Assembly (NCBI RefSeq): GCF_036346875.1
Contig: NZ_CP107852.1
Span: 2,852,001 to 2,916,000 of the forward strand
Source of the DNA: Nocardia sp. NBC_00508
GTDB taxonomy: Bacteria; Actinomycetota; Actinomycetes; Mycobacteriales; Mycobacteriaceae
Direction of reading: 5' to 3'
DNA length: 64,000 nucleotides
The position numbers and the translations under genes were made by a program. The notes under the pieces are model-generated. The model was not told the DNA's origin. It saw nothing but the letters and a program-made list of their open reading frames with translations, and searched no databases. The first letter of the stretch is position 1, and every line of letters begins with the position of its first letter. Below are positions 8,518 to 17,425 of this stretch, piece after piece.

Positions 8518-9956
8518 GCCGTCTGCCCCTGTTCCTCGCCGCGATGGCCCGCGGTGAAGTCGTCGGCCAGCGCGATCTCTCCGTCGGCCAAAGTGATCTC
8601 GGCGCGCTCGCCGGCGAGCGCGGTGATCTCCATCGGCGCGGCGACCGCCTGCGCCGCACCCGGTTTCAGTTCGAACAGCTCGCGCAGCGCCTCGGCGTAG
8701 CTGTCGCCGCCCGGCGTGGACGCCAACTGCTTGACCCGCACGGTCGGCGCGTGCAGCAGCTTGTCGACCACGCGGCGGACCGTGCGCGCGACCTCGTCGC
8801 GCTCCGGGTCGGCCAGGCCGGGCAGCCGCGAATCCAGGCGGAGCAGTTCGGCCTCGACCACCTCCGCCGCGCGCTGTCGTAGCGCGGCAACGGTCGGGGT
8901 GACCTCGGCCATCCGCTGTCCGGCAAGGTATTTGGCGAGTTCGTCGGCGACGATCGAGCGCGCGGCCGCCGTGTCGTCGGCGGCGGCGCCCGCGGCGGGA
9001 TCGCGCTGCAACGTCTCGATGTCGATGAGCGTGACGCCCGGCAGCCCGGCCACGGCGTGCTCGACATCGCGGGGCAGGCCGAGATCGCAGAACACCAATG
9101 GCCGCTCCACCGTGGCGAATTCCTCGCCGCGCTCGCGGTCGGTCAGCGCGCGGTGCGTGTCGGCGAGCGTCACGACCGCGCCGACCGCGCCGGTACAGGT
9201 GACCACCACGTCGGCCGCGGCCATCGCCTCGGTGAGCCGGGACAGCTCTTTCGCCTCGGCGGTGACGCCGTGGGTGCGCGCGGTCTCAGCGAGCCTGCGC
9301 GCCCGCCCCATGGTGCGGTTCACCACGATGATCCGGCCGATTCCCGCGCGCGAAAGATGCGCTACCGCAAGGCCGCCCATCGCGCCCGCCCCGACGACCG
9401 CGGCCGTCCGACCGGCCAGCGGCCCGAGGACGTGCTGCGCACGATCCAGCGCCACCGACACCACCGAAGCGCCCGCGCGATCGATCCCGGTCTCCGCGTG
9501 CACCCGCTTGCCGACCCGCAGTGCGTGCTGGGCCAGCTCGTGCAGGGTCCGCCCAACGGCCTGCTGCGCGTCGGCGGAGGCATAGGCGCCCCGAATCTGA
9601 CTGAGCACCTGCTGCTCGCCGACCACCATCGAGTCCAGGCCGCTGGCCACCGCGAACAGATGCTCGGCGGCGGCCTCGGAGTAGCGGACATAGGCGTGCT
9701 TGGTCAGATCGGGCAGTGGGAGGCCGGAGTGCTTGGTCAGCAGGTCGCCGATCTCGGCCAGGCCGCCGTGGAAGGCGTCGACCACCGCGTAGACCTCCAC
9801 CCGGTTGCACGTGGAGACGATCATCGCCTCGGACACGTGACTGGAGGCGAGCAGGCGATCGATCAGCTTCGGCCGGTCGGCATCGGTGATTGCCACCTTC
9901 TCCAGCACCGATACCGGCGCGCTGCGATGCGAGATGCCGACGAGAAGAACACTCAT
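8514..9956 (-). CDS. hemA: Glutamyl-tRNA reductase
   Basis: Reduces Glu-tRNA to glutamate-1-semialdehyde with NADPH, the first step of C5-pathway tetrapyrrole synthesis. 480 residues. Catalytic Cys50 lies in [10 protein letters not shown], the NADPH-binding motif is [15 protein letters not shown] (about 190-204) and the C-terminal dimerisation helices end near residue 430. It is the second gene of the operon; a 23-codon mini-ORF couples it to rex. Redox control by Rex fits the NADPH demand and haem use of respiration. Confidence 0.96.
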   Translation of the reverse strand: MSVLLVGISHRSAPVSVLEKVAITDADRPKLIDRLLASSHVSEAMIVSTCNRVEVYAVVDAFHGGLAEIGDLLTKHSGLPLPDLTKHAYVRYSEAAAEHLFAVASGLDSMVVGEQQVLSQIRGAYASADAQQAVGRTLHELAQHALRVGKRVHAETGIDRAGASVVSVALDRAQHVLGPLAGRTAAVVGAGAMGGLAVAHLSRAGIGRIIVVNRTMGRARRLAETARTHGVTAEAKELSRLTEAMAAADVVVTCTGAVGAVVTLADTHRALTDRERGEEFATVERPLVFCDLGLPRDVEHAVAGLPGVTLIDIETLQRDPAAGAAADDTAAARSIVADELAKYLAGQRMAEVTPTVAALRQRAAEVVEAELLRLDSRLPGLADPERDEVARTVRRVVDKLLHAPTVRVKQLASTPGGDSYAEALRELFELKPGAAQAVAAPMEITALAGERAEITLADGEIALADDFTAGHRGEEQGQTA

Positions 9957-10024
9957 GCGCGCGCCTCGCTAACGCCCGGCACCGCCGTGCCGCGCTGATC
10001 GATCCGCTCGCTGCGCTCACTCAT
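9953..10024 (-). CDS. MIRU-like intercistronic mini-ORF (23 aa) between rex and hemA
   Basis: ATG at 10024 overlaps the rex stop (CCATGA) and its TGA overlaps the hemA ATG (GCATGA). The peptide starts [10 protein letters not shown] and ends PGVSEARA. The DNA contains the complementary pieces gagcgcagcgagcgg and gttagcgaggcgcgc. The near-identical termini of the element at 20054-20137 show this is a dispersed repeat rather than a unique gene. Known MIRU elements have exactly this stop/start overlap geometry; the identification with that class is inference. Confidence 0.6.
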   Translation of the reverse strand: MSERSERIDQRGTAVPGVSEARA

Positions 10025-10851
10025 GGTGTGACCACCGATCCCTTGCTGCTTGGCTCCGTTGCCGTATGCGGGGTTGCCGAGTGCTGAAGTGCCGGGTGCG
10101 CGGACCCCGCGTGCGGCGCCGGCAGATGACGGCCGATGCGGGCCGACCCACCGTGCGCGACCTCCGGTAACGAGGTCTGCTCCGCGTTGCGCACCCGTTC
10201 GAAGGAAAGCATCTGCATTTCCACGGCCAGATCCACGCGGCGCACCTCGACCGACTCCGGCGCCACCAGCTCGCACGGAGCGAAGCTCAGGATCGACTGC
10301 AAGCCGGCCGCGACAAGGCGATCGCACACGTCCTGGGCCGCGTCGTCGGGAACGGTGATGACCGCGATGGTCGGCTCCAGCTCCGCGACCGCTTCGGCCA
10401 GTTCGGCGACATCACCCACCACCAGACCGGCGACCGACATGCCGATCACCTCGGGGTGGCTGTCGAACATGCCGACCACGCTGAATCCGCGCCGCCGGAA
10501 GCCGCCGTACCCGACCAGGGCCCGGCCCAGATTTCCCGCACCGACCAGCACCACGCGGTGGCCCTTCGACAGGCCGAGCACGTCCTCGATCCTGGAACGC
10601 AGCTTGGCCACGTCGTACCCGACGCCACGAACTCCGTTGGGGCCGAGGAAGGACAGATCCTTGCGCAATTTGGCCGAATTGACACCCGCCGCGACAGCCA
10701 GTTCCTCACTCGATACGATGGCAACACCGTCGTCGGCCAACATGGCGAGGACCCGAAGATAGGTAGCCAGCCGCGCGACGGTGGCCTGCGGGATGTCTTT
10801 CTGCAGAGCCCTGCCGGAGACGCCGCCTGGCGCCTCATGCTGCTCTGTCAC
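10021..10851 (-). CDS. rex: Redox-sensing transcriptional repressor Rex
   Basis: 276 residues from GTG 10851, preceded by gaggag with about 9-nt spacing. The N-terminal winged helix (about 15-85; SSEELAVAAGVNSAKLRKDL) binds DNA and the C-terminal Rossmann domain (VVLVGAGNLGRALVGY, then MFDSHPEVIG) senses NADH/NAD+. Beyond the domain swap helix (FAPCEL..P..V.VR.VDLA.EMQ.L) there is a low-complexity histidine/alanine-rich tail of about 50 residues, longer than in typical Rex. It heads the haem operon, as in Streptomyces, and a Rex-type operator lies upstream. Confidence 0.95.
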   Translation of the reverse strand: MTEQHEAPGGVSGRALQKDIPQATVARLATYLRVLAMLADDGVAIVSSEELAVAAGVNSAKLRKDLSFLGPNGVRGVGYDVAKLRSRIEDVLGLSKGHRVVLVGAGNLGRALVGYGGFRRRGFSVVGMFDSHPEVIGMSVAGLVVGDVAELAEAVAELEPTIAVITVPDDAAQDVCDRLVAAGLQSILSFAPCELVAPESVEVRRVDLAVEMQMLSFERVRNAEQTSLPEVAHGGSARIGRHLPAPHAGSAHPALQHSATPHTATEPSSKGSVVTP

Positions 10852-11001
10852 GTCGTCGGCTCCTCGTCCCGGACCCTCGGGCACCGGTTCGTCGTTCGAC
10901 CCTCTGACCCGGGACGGTCCGGTGCCACGGTGTCGAAGTTTCGGATTTCGGGGCGGCTCCGCAGCCTCGGCATGCGGGTCGCGTGCCACCACCGTAACTG
11001 C

Positions 11002-11019
11002 TTGTGAAGCCCTGCACAA
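11002..11019. promoter_or_regulatory. Putative Rex operator (ROP site)
   Basis: The 18-mer TTGTGAAGCCCTGCACAA matches the Rex consensus TTGTGAA-N4-TTCACAA in 13 of 14 fixed positions (TGCACAA instead of TTCACAA). It lies about 150 nt upstream of the rex start, between rex and the glutaredoxin-like gene. It predicts NADH-responsive autorepression of rex-hemACD. Confidence 0.65.
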
Positions 11020-11090
11020 AGTCGGTGAAATTGGCCTCATTTTCCGTCCCGACCAGGGCAGCGGCCGAAACGGGCCGGAAACCGCGTCGC

Positions 11091-11351
11091 TCAGCGGCTC
11101 AGGTCGGCTCGCAACCGGGTCTCGTCGACATCGAAATAGCTGTGTTCGCGGCCGTCGAGCAAGACGACGGGAAGCCGGTCGCCGTACTCCGCACGCAGGC
11201 CAGGGTCGGTTGCGGCGGCTTCGTCGACGTCGAGGGTTGCCGGTTGGATACCGAATTCGGCACAGATCACGCGCAGCTGTTCCAGCGCTGTCGCACACAG
11301 ACCGCAGCGGGCCCGGGTAAGCAATGTCACCGAATGTGTGGGATTGGTCAT
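11091..11351 (-). CDS. Glutaredoxin-like protein
   Basis: 86 residues with a thioredoxin fold start (HSVTLLTRARCGLC) carrying a CGLC redox motif at about residues 16-19, the cis-proline segment RLPVVLLDGRE and a short C-terminal helix. It belongs to the glutaredoxin/DUF836 group that in mycobacteria (Rv0508) also sits next to hemA. It may act as a thiol oxidoreductase; partner unknown. Confidence 0.88.
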   Translation of the reverse strand: MTNPTHSVTLLTRARCGLCATALEQLRVICAEFGIQPATLDVDEAAATDPGLRAEYGDRLPVVLLDGREHSYFDVDETRLRADLSR

Positions 11352-11490
11352 GACGAATATTTAATCGGGGGCCCGCTCGCCTCGACGGCTCGGTACGCGC
11401 CACTCGATGGTGTCGCAGACCGCCTTCTGCGGTGACTGTCACCCGATCCGGCTACTGTTGACATGGTTCGCGCGACGGGCGGAGGTACTG

Positions 11491-12522
11491 GTGCCGGAAC
11501 GATCGAAGGTGGCAAGGGCCGGATTCATCGCGGGACGGTTCGGTGAGTTTCCGGCTCGGTGGAATCTGAGCCAGATGGGCCAAGGGCTGCAGGACCAGCT
11601 CGCCCGCATCTCGCGCAGCCCCTTCGGCCCGAGCGAAGAGGAATTGCGCGCCAACCTGGCGGGTGAGGCGAGTGCGGACGCCGCGCTGACATTGCACGAC
11701 GCGGAGCTGGCCGCGGGCGAGGCGGAAGCCGCGGGACCGGAGGCGCCGCGCGACCTGACCGCGGCAGCGTTCTTCGACGTCGACAACACCATGGTGCAGG
11801 GCGCGTCGATCGTCCATTTCGCCCGCGGGCTTGCCGCGCGCAAGTACTTCAAGACCTCCGATCTGGTGGACGTGGCCTGGAAGCAGGTGAAGTTCCGGGT
11901 CACCGGCAAGGAAAGCAGCACCGACATGGCCAGCGGCAAGGAAAAGGCGCTGGAGTTCATCGCCGGCCGCTCCACCGCCGAACTCGCCGCGCTCGGCGAG
12001 GAGATCTATGACGAGATCATCGCCGACAAGATCTGGCCAGGCACCCGCGCGCTCGCCCAGATGCACCTGGACGCGGGCCAGCAGGTATGGCTGGTGACCG
12101 CGACACCGGTCGAGCTTGCGCAGGTGATCGCGAAACGGCTCGGTCTGACCGGCGCGCTGGGCACCGTCGCCGAAAGCGTGGACGGGAACTTCACCGGACG
12201 TCTGGTCGGTGACATCCTGCACGGCCTCGGCAAGGCGCACGCGGTGCGCACGCTGGCGATCCGCGAAGGCCTGAACCTCAAGCGGTGCACCGCCTACTCC
12301 GACAGCCACAACGACGTGCCGATGCTTTCGCTGGTCGGCACCGCGGTGGCGATCAACCCGGATTCGGACCTGCGTGAGGTCGCGAAGAATCGGGGCTGGG
12401 AGATCCGCGACTTCCGGACCGGGCGCAAGGCCGCCAAGATCGGCGTGCCGACCGCACTCGCTCTCGGCGCCGCGGGTGGCGCCGTCGCCGCGGCAGTGAC
12501 CCGCCGCCGCGACAGCAGCTAG
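11491..12522 (+). CDS. HAD-IB family phosphatase (SerB1-like)
   Basis: 343 residues. GTG 11491 is chosen because GGAGG precedes it by 6 nt; upstream in-frame ATG 11407 lacks a ribosome site. After a 90-residue variable N-terminus come HAD motif [14 protein letters not shown], the alpha-helical cap, motif II WLVTATP and motif [12 protein letters not shown], followed by a hydrophobic Ala/Gly-rich C-terminal segment ([18 protein letters not shown]) that may anchor it to the membrane. It corresponds in position to Rv0505c (annotated SerB1). The true substrate could be phosphoserine or a lipid phosphate. Confidence 0.88.
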   Translation: MPERSKVARAGFIAGRFGEFPARWNLSQMGQGLQDQLARISRSPFGPSEEELRANLAGEASADAALTLHDAELAAGEAEAAGPEAPRDLTAAAFFDVDNTMVQGASIVHFARGLAARKYFKTSDLVDVAWKQVKFRVTGKESSTDMASGKEKALEFIAGRSTAELAALGEEIYDEIIADKIWPGTRALAQMHLDAGQQVWLVTATPVELAQVIAKRLGLTGALGTVAESVDGNFTGRLVGDILHGLGKAHAVRTLAIREGLNLKRCTAYSDSHNDVPMLSLVGTAVAINPDSDLREVAKNRGWEIRDFRTGRKAAKIGVPTALALGAAGGAVAAAVTRRRDSS

Positions 12523-12526
12523 CCGT

Positions 12527-13534
12527 TCACCCCGTGAAGACGTTGCGGCGCTTGGTGAGCAGCTTGTAGAGCGTCTGCTGGATGGTCTCGCGCACCTGGT
12601 CGGTGATCTCGAACATGGTCATCGGGTCGTCGGCTGCCTCCGGCTCGTAGCCGGTGGTCGCGATGGGGGTGCCGAACTCGATGTACCACTTCGACGGCAG
12701 CGGCATCGCGCCGAGCACGCCCAGGTGCGGGAACAGCGGCGTCACCGGGAAATATGGCAGCCCGAGCAGCCGGGCCAGCGGCTTGAGATCGGCCAGCTTC
12801 GGGTAGATCTCCTCGGAACCCACGATGGAGCACGGGATGATCGGCACGCCGGTGCGCACCGCCGCGGCGACGAAACCGCCGCGTCCGAAGCGCTGCAGTT
12901 TGTAGCGGTCGGTGTACTGCTTGCCCACGCCCTTGAAGCCTTCCGGGAATACACCGGTCAGCTCACCGGAGCGCAACAGCCGTTCGGCGTCCTCGCGGCA
13001 GGCCAGCGTGTGCCCTGCCTTGCGGGCCAGGACCCCGAGGACCGGCATCTCGAAGATCAGGTCGGCGGCGAGCAGGCGCAACGCACGCTGCTTGGGGTGC
13101 CTGTCGTGCACGGCCAGCTGCAGCATCAGACCGTCCAGTGGCACGGTGCCCGCGTGGTTGGACACGATCAGTGCGCCGCCCGCTTCGGGGATGTTGTCCA
13201 TCCCGCTGACCTCCACCCGGAACCACAGGTCCGACAGCGGGCGCAGCGCGGGCAGGATGAGCGACTCGAGCAGGTGCTCGTCGAAACCGAACTCGTCGAC
13301 CTGGTAATCGCCGGTGAACCTGCGGCGGGCGAAATCGGCGGTCTTGGTGACCTGCTTGCCGAGTGCGCCGCGCACCATTTCCGACACCGACCGCGGCGCG
13401 GGCGGCGCCACTGTGGCGCGCCGCTCGATCAGCGACGTCACCGGACTGGGAGCGGAAAGGCGTCGCGGCACAGGCCGCTGGCGCGCCTCTACCTGGAGGT
13501 CGTGCAGTTGGATGACCTTTGCTACGTCACTCAT
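12527..13534 (-). CDS. Lysophospholipid acyltransferase family protein (PlsC-like)
   Basis: 335 residues starting with MSDVAKVIQLHDLQ; ATG overlaps the epimerase stop (ATGA). The N-terminal 75 residues are unstructured. The acyltransferase core follows: NHAGTVPLD (HX4D motif I), FPEGFKG (glycerol-phosphate binding motif) and IIPCSIVG. It therefore probably transfers acyl groups to a glycerolipid at the membrane. The pair epimerase-acyltransferase matches Rv0501-Rv0502. Confidence 0.88.
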   Translation of the reverse strand: MSDVAKVIQLHDLQVEARQRPVPRRLSAPSPVTSLIERRATVAPPAPRSVSEMVRGALGKQVTKTADFARRRFTGDYQVDEFGFDEHLLESLILPALRPLSDLWFRVEVSGMDNIPEAGGALIVSNHAGTVPLDGLMLQLAVHDRHPKQRALRLLAADLIFEMPVLGVLARKAGHTLACREDAERLLRSGELTGVFPEGFKGVGKQYTDRYKLQRFGRGGFVAAAVRTGVPIIPCSIVGSEEIYPKLADLKPLARLLGLPYFPVTPLFPHLGVLGAMPLPSKWYIEFGTPIATTGYEPEAADDPMTMFEITDQVRETIQQTLYKLLTKRRNVFTG

Positions 13535-14610
13535 TGATGTGCTCCCGTACCGGCCCCGAGCAGGCCGAGCAGTTTGTGTTCTGCGGCGTCGATCCACGCT
13601 GGATCGACTACGGGCCGCAACGCTGCGCCCCCGATGAAGTCGTCGAACGCCTGTACCGTCGTCCAGCGCGGCTCGAACCCGAGTTCGGTGCGCATCCGCG
13701 TGGTGTCCAGGCCACAACCGAAGTGGAAATAGTCGAGCTGTTCGGTGGAGAACTCGCGCATCACCGGACCCATCAGCAGGCGCCCCGCGGTGCGGAACAC
13801 CGTGAAGGGCACCGGCAACTCGAGCCGGCCCGCCCGCCGGACCGCCTGCGAGAGCGACAGCGCGCCGTCACCGGCGATGTTGTACGTGCCGCTCGCCGCG
13901 TTGCGCGCCGCGAGGGTCAGCGCGGCCACCGCGTCCTCCTCGTGCAGCAGCTGCATCCTGGCGTCCCGGCCGAATACGGTCGGTGTCACCGGCGAACGCA
14001 AATATTGCACACCGCGCGCGGCCAGTCGCGGACCCACGATCGGGGCGAAGCGCAGAATTGACGTGGCGATATCGGGACGCCGGCGCGCGAGCCCGCGAAC
14101 ATAACCTTCGATATCGATCAGGTCGCGCGCAAACCCGCCCCGCGGCGGCGTGCGCGCACTCATTTCCTCGCTGAATTTCGCGGGATCCTTTGCGCTGCAC
14201 CCGTACACCGCCGAGGAGGAGCGCAACACCACCCGGCGCACCGACGGCGCCTTCTGACACACGGCGAACAGCTGCATCGCGCCGAGGACGTTCAGATCCT
14301 TCATCACCGCGCGACCGCCGCCCGCTGGGGGGCGGGCCAGCACGGCGGTGTGCACCACCGTGTCCACCCCGCCACCATCGATCACTTTACGGATCAACGG
14401 GTTTCGAATGTCGGCGCGCACGAATTCCGCGCGGCCCATGCGCCGCTGCAACTCCCGGCCGGGTGTCATCGTGTCGACGGCGAGAATGCGCTCGATGCCG
14501 GGAACCTGGGCGAGTCGCGCGACGACCGTGCCACCGAAGAACCGGCTGGCTCCGGTGACCAGCACTACCCTCGGTGTGTGTCCTTCCCGACCCTCAGAAC
14601 CCACCGGCAC
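13531..14610 (-). CDS. NAD-dependent epimerase/dehydratase (extended SDR, GalE2-like)
   Basis: 359 residues. VVLVTGASRFFGGTVVARL is the Rossmann dinucleotide-binding motif, HTAVLARPP the substrate-side loop and SSSAVYG replaces the catalytic serine strand; the usual YxxxK is not clear (the region reads GGFARDLIDIEGYVRG), so a typical sugar 4-epimerase activity is uncertain. Rv0501 (GalE2) is the positional equivalent. It is the first gene of a pair with the acyltransferase. Confidence 0.85.
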   Translation of the reverse strand: MPVGSEGREGHTPRVVLVTGASRFFGGTVVARLAQVPGIERILAVDTMTPGRELQRRMGRAEFVRADIRNPLIRKVIDGGGVDTVVHTAVLARPPAGGGRAVMKDLNVLGAMQLFAVCQKAPSVRRVVLRSSSAVYGCSAKDPAKFSEEMSARTPPRGGFARDLIDIEGYVRGLARRRPDIATSILRFAPIVGPRLAARGVQYLRSPVTPTVFGRDARMQLLHEEDAVAALTLAARNAASGTYNIAGDGALSLSQAVRRAGRLELPVPFTVFRTAGRLLMGPVMREFSTEQLDYFHFGCGLDTTRMRTELGFEPRWTTVQAFDDFIGGAALRPVVDPAWIDAAEHKLLGLLGAGTGAHQ

Positions 14611-14760
14611 CCGCTTCCCGTCGGCCAGCCGCGTTGTGTTTATTCCCGGTCCTAGCGTAGCGGGTGCCTACCCGCTCACCGAGGTTATTAACCAGGATCT
14701 AACGATGACTTCAGTCACCTGATACAAATGCCGATTCCAAAATTTCAACTTTCAAATGAA

Positions 14761-14788
14761 AGGCCCGTCACCTATTGGTGACGGGCCT
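14761..14788 (-). terminator. Rho-independent-type hairpin downstream of bS22 gene
   Basis: A perfect 12-bp stem AGGCCCGTCACC with complement GGTGACGGGCCT and a 4-nt loop. On the minus strand it follows the bS22 stop by 23 nt and is followed by TTTCATTTGAAAG, a short T-containing run. Confidence 0.7.
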
Positions 14789-14811
14789 CCGCAGCTACCG
14801 CGCAGCGACGC

Positions 14812-14913
14812 TTACTTGCCGAGTTTGCGACGCTGAACACGCGTGCGGCGAAGCAGCTTGCGGTGCTTCTTCTTCGACATGCGCTTGCGGCGCTTCTTGA
14901 TCACAGAACCCAT
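14812..14913 (-). CDS. 30S ribosomal protein bS22 (AURKAIP1/COX24 domain, 33 aa)
   Basis: A 33-residue, extremely basic peptide starting [19 protein letters not shown] and ending RRKLGK. This is the conserved mini-protein known in mycobacteria as Rv0500B and identified as small-subunit protein bS22. ATG at 14913 follows AGGACAACCCT. A strong terminator lies 23 nt downstream, so it is a single-gene or end-of-operon transcript. Confidence 0.92.
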
Positions 14914-15138
14914 AGGGTTGTCCTCGCGTTCTCTCTACTCGGCGCGCACGCTCTCCGTACGCGATTGCCGGACGCCCAACCGCCGGGCCCCGGCGGACCA
15001 GCCGGGGTCGCTCGACAAGCTCACGCCCTGTGTTCGCGCCGCCGGAGACCACGAGGCAACCAACAGCGATGCCACCGGCGGGCGAACACGAACCGAAGAG
15101 CTATCGTACCGGCCCGCCCCGGTAGTCCCGAAACCGCC

Positions 15139-15441
15139 TCATCCAGCGTCGAAATAGGAGGTTTCCAGATAGTCGTGCACCGCTTTGGCGTGCACTCGGA
15201 ACGATCGACCGACGCGCACGGCGGGCAACTCGCCCGAGTGCACGAGCCGATACACCGTCATCTTGGATACCCGCATCAGATTCGCCACTTCGGCGACGGT
15301 GAGAAACTGAGTGCCGCCGCCGAGCACGGATTGCCCCTGCGACGCGGCCTCACGCTGGGTACGGGAATTCCCCCGACCGCCTGCGGGACCGGAGCCGCCG
15401 GACGCTCCGGAACTTGCAGACATCTTATTCGAAGACATCAT
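15139..15441 (-). CDS. Excisionase-family helix-turn-helix DNA-binding protein
   Basis: 100 residues; starts at one of two consecutive ATGs (15441 or 15438) downstream of GGAGG. The N-terminal 40 residues are Ser/Gly-rich; the C-terminal 55 form a MerR/excisionase winged helix (FLTVAEVANLMRVSKMTVYR, then AVRVGRSFRVHAKAVHDYL). It corresponds to Rv0500A. No phage or integrase is nearby, so a housekeeping regulatory role is more likely than excision. Confidence 0.88.
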   Translation of the reverse strand: MMSSNKMSASSGASGGSGPAGGRGNSRTQREAASQGQSVLGGGTQFLTVAEVANLMRVSKMTVYRLVHSGELPAVRVGRSFRVHAKAVHDYLETSYFDAG

Positions 15442-15586
15442 TGCACCATTGACCTCCGGCACGTCCGCGCCGCCGGCTTCCCCACCGGCGGAACAGACAC
15501 GCACGTGCTCCTTGAAGCTTAGCGGGACCAGTGGTGTTATTGCGACGGGAGTGAGAAATCGGGTTTTCCGATCGGAAATAGACCGG

Positions 15587-16405
15587 TCATTCCGCTGACG
15601 CGCCCTGTTCGGCCGACCGTTGCTTGGCCGCGTAAAGCGCCTCGATGAAGGACGAGCGCAGTCCGCCGCGCTCCAGCTCGCGCATCGCGGCCGCGGTGGT
15701 GCCCGCGGGCGAGGTGACCGCGGCGCGCAGTTCCGCGGCGGTCTGGCCGGACCCGTCCAGCAGGGCGGCGGAGCCGACCATGGTCTGCACCACGAGCTGG
15801 GTGGCGACATCCCTGGTCAGTCCGAGCCCGACACCCGCGTCCACCATGGCCTCGACGATCAGGAAGAAGTAGGCGGGCCCCGATCCGGACACCGCGGTGA
15901 CCGCGTCCATCTGGCTCTCCGCGACGGTCACCACCTTGCCCACCGCGGCGAGCATCTCGGTGACCAGCTCTAGATGCTGATCGCGTGCGTACCGACCCGG
16001 TGCGATCACGCTCATGCCCTGCCCCACCAGCATCGGCGTATTCGCCATCACCCGCACGACCGGGAATCCGGCGGGCAACTTGCCCTCCAACCGGGAGGTC
16101 GGCACACCCGCAGCCAACGAAACCAGCACCTGATCGCGGTCGCTGCCCAGCTCGGCCTTGCCCAACGGGGCGAGCACGGCGTCCACGTCGCCCGGCTTCA
16201 CCGCGATCACCAGCAGATCCGCGCCGACGGCCGCATCGGTCACGTCGTCGGTGACCCGGATGCCGAGACGATCGGCGATCAGATCGGCCCGTTCCCGATG
16301 CGTCTCGACGACGACCAATTCCTTGGCCAGTCGCCCGGATTCCAGCAAACCGGCGACCAACGCCTCACCGATGCGGCCGCCGCCGATCACCGCAATTCTC
16401 GTCAT
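15587..16405 (-). CDS. proC: Pyrroline-5-carboxylate reductase
   Basis: Last step of proline biosynthesis: NAD(P)H reduction of pyrroline-5-carboxylate. 272 residues: N-terminal Rossmann motif IAVIGGGRIGEALVAGLL, cofactor strand LLVIAVKPGDV and C-terminal P5CR signature (SGSGPAYFFLIVEAMVDAGV, then GLTRDVATQLVVQTMVG). ATG 16405 is preferred because TAGCCT (minus strand, 16414-16419) ends 8 nt upstream, giving a leaderless start. Confidence 0.95.
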   Translation of the reverse strand: MTRIAVIGGGRIGEALVAGLLESGRLAKELVVVETHRERADLIADRLGIRVTDDVTDAAVGADLLVIAVKPGDVDAVLAPLGKAELGSDRDQVLVSLAAGVPTSRLEGKLPAGFPVVRVMANTPMLVGQGMSVIAPGRYARDQHLELVTEMLAAVGKVVTVAESQMDAVTAVSGSGPAYFFLIVEAMVDAGVGLGLTRDVATQLVVQTMVGSAALLDGSGQTAAELRAAVTSPAGTTAAAMRELERGGLRSSFIEALYAAKQRSAEQGASAE

Positions 16406-16437
16406 GGGTGTCAAGGCTAGACGGCACGCACTCGCGC

Positions 16438-17325
16438 TCAGCGCTGGGGAACGAGCGCAAGTTGACGACTCTGGGCGACGACGCCCCCGGTCGAGTCCAG
16501 CACCAACTGGTCCTCGTCGAACATCCGCCCGCCGACCTCATGCGTGGTCGCGATGATCCGCAGCCAGCCGGGTGCGGGCCTGCGGCGCAGGTAGGTGGTC
16601 ATCTGTACGGTGGGCGCCCAGCCGAAGTGCCCGAGGTTCGCCGGCACCGGCGGGCTCATGTCGGCGGTCATCATCGCGAAGAACATGGCGACGTCGGGGT
16701 CCTGCTCGTCGCCCGGCCGCGGACGCATCCACAGTCGCAGGCGCGGTTCACCTTTCTCGCTGTCGAGGAAGCGGGCCCATTCGCGGTCGAGGTAGATGTC
16801 GGCGCCCTGGCCTACGTGCACCACCTCGCCCATCGGCGAGCCCGGCTGGTAGCCGATCGCGTCGGCAGGCGGCTGCGCGGGCATGTCGGCGTGCTGCGGC
16901 GCGTAGATCGGGTCGGCGTCGTCCAGGCGGCCGAAGGTCAACGCCGTGCGGACCAGGACACGGCCGTTCTGGATGAGCTCGGTGTCGGCCAGGCAGATCT
17001 GGCGGCCGACCTTGCGGATGCGCACCTCGTACTCGACCTCGCCGGGATCGGGCGCGCCGAGGAAGTCGGAACTCGCGGCGATCGGGGCCATGCCGACCAG
17101 GGCAGGATCGGTCGCGCGCAGCCAGTTGGTCGCCGCCGCAGCGCTGGCAGCGACCATCGTCCCGCCGTGCACCTTCGGACCGATGGTCCAGATCTCGTCG
17201 ATGACGCCCAGGTAGCGGCCGGTGTCCGGGGTGGACGGCGTCAGTTCGGTCAGCGCGCACACCTGGCTGAAAGGCGCCTCGGCCGTGGCAGCCGGGCCGA
17301 GATCGGCCGTCAGCTCCGTCGTCAT
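16438..17325 (-). CDS. Thioesterase family (double hot-dog) protein
   Basis: 295 residues from ATG 17325, preceded by AGGAG with 6-nt spacing. Two hot-dog halves can be traced: VHGGTMVAASAAAATNWL (about 52-69) and a C-terminal half with HFGWAPTVQMTTYLRRRPAPG and FDEDQLVLDSTGGVVAQS, the TesB-like pattern. It probably hydrolyses acyl-CoA; substrate unknown. Equivalent position: Rv0499. Confidence 0.82.
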   Translation of the reverse strand: MTTELTADLGPAATAEAPFSQVCALTELTPSTPDTGRYLGVIDEIWTIGPKVHGGTMVAASAAAATNWLRATDPALVGMAPIAASSDFLGAPDPGEVEYEVRIRKVGRQICLADTELIQNGRVLVRTALTFGRLDDADPIYAPQHADMPAQPPADAIGYQPGSPMGEVVHVGQGADIYLDREWARFLDSEKGEPRLRLWMRPRPGDEQDPDVAMFFAMMTADMSPPVPANLGHFGWAPTVQMTTYLRRRPAPGWLRIIATTHEVGGRMFDEDQLVLDSTGGVVAQSRQLALVPQR

Positions 17326-17425
17326 CCTCACTCCTGTCGTCCATGACGCCGCCGAGCAGCGTTCGTACAGCGTACAACGCAGGGTGTGGCACCGAATTTC
17401 GTTGTGCCGGCGGTTGGGACGAGCA

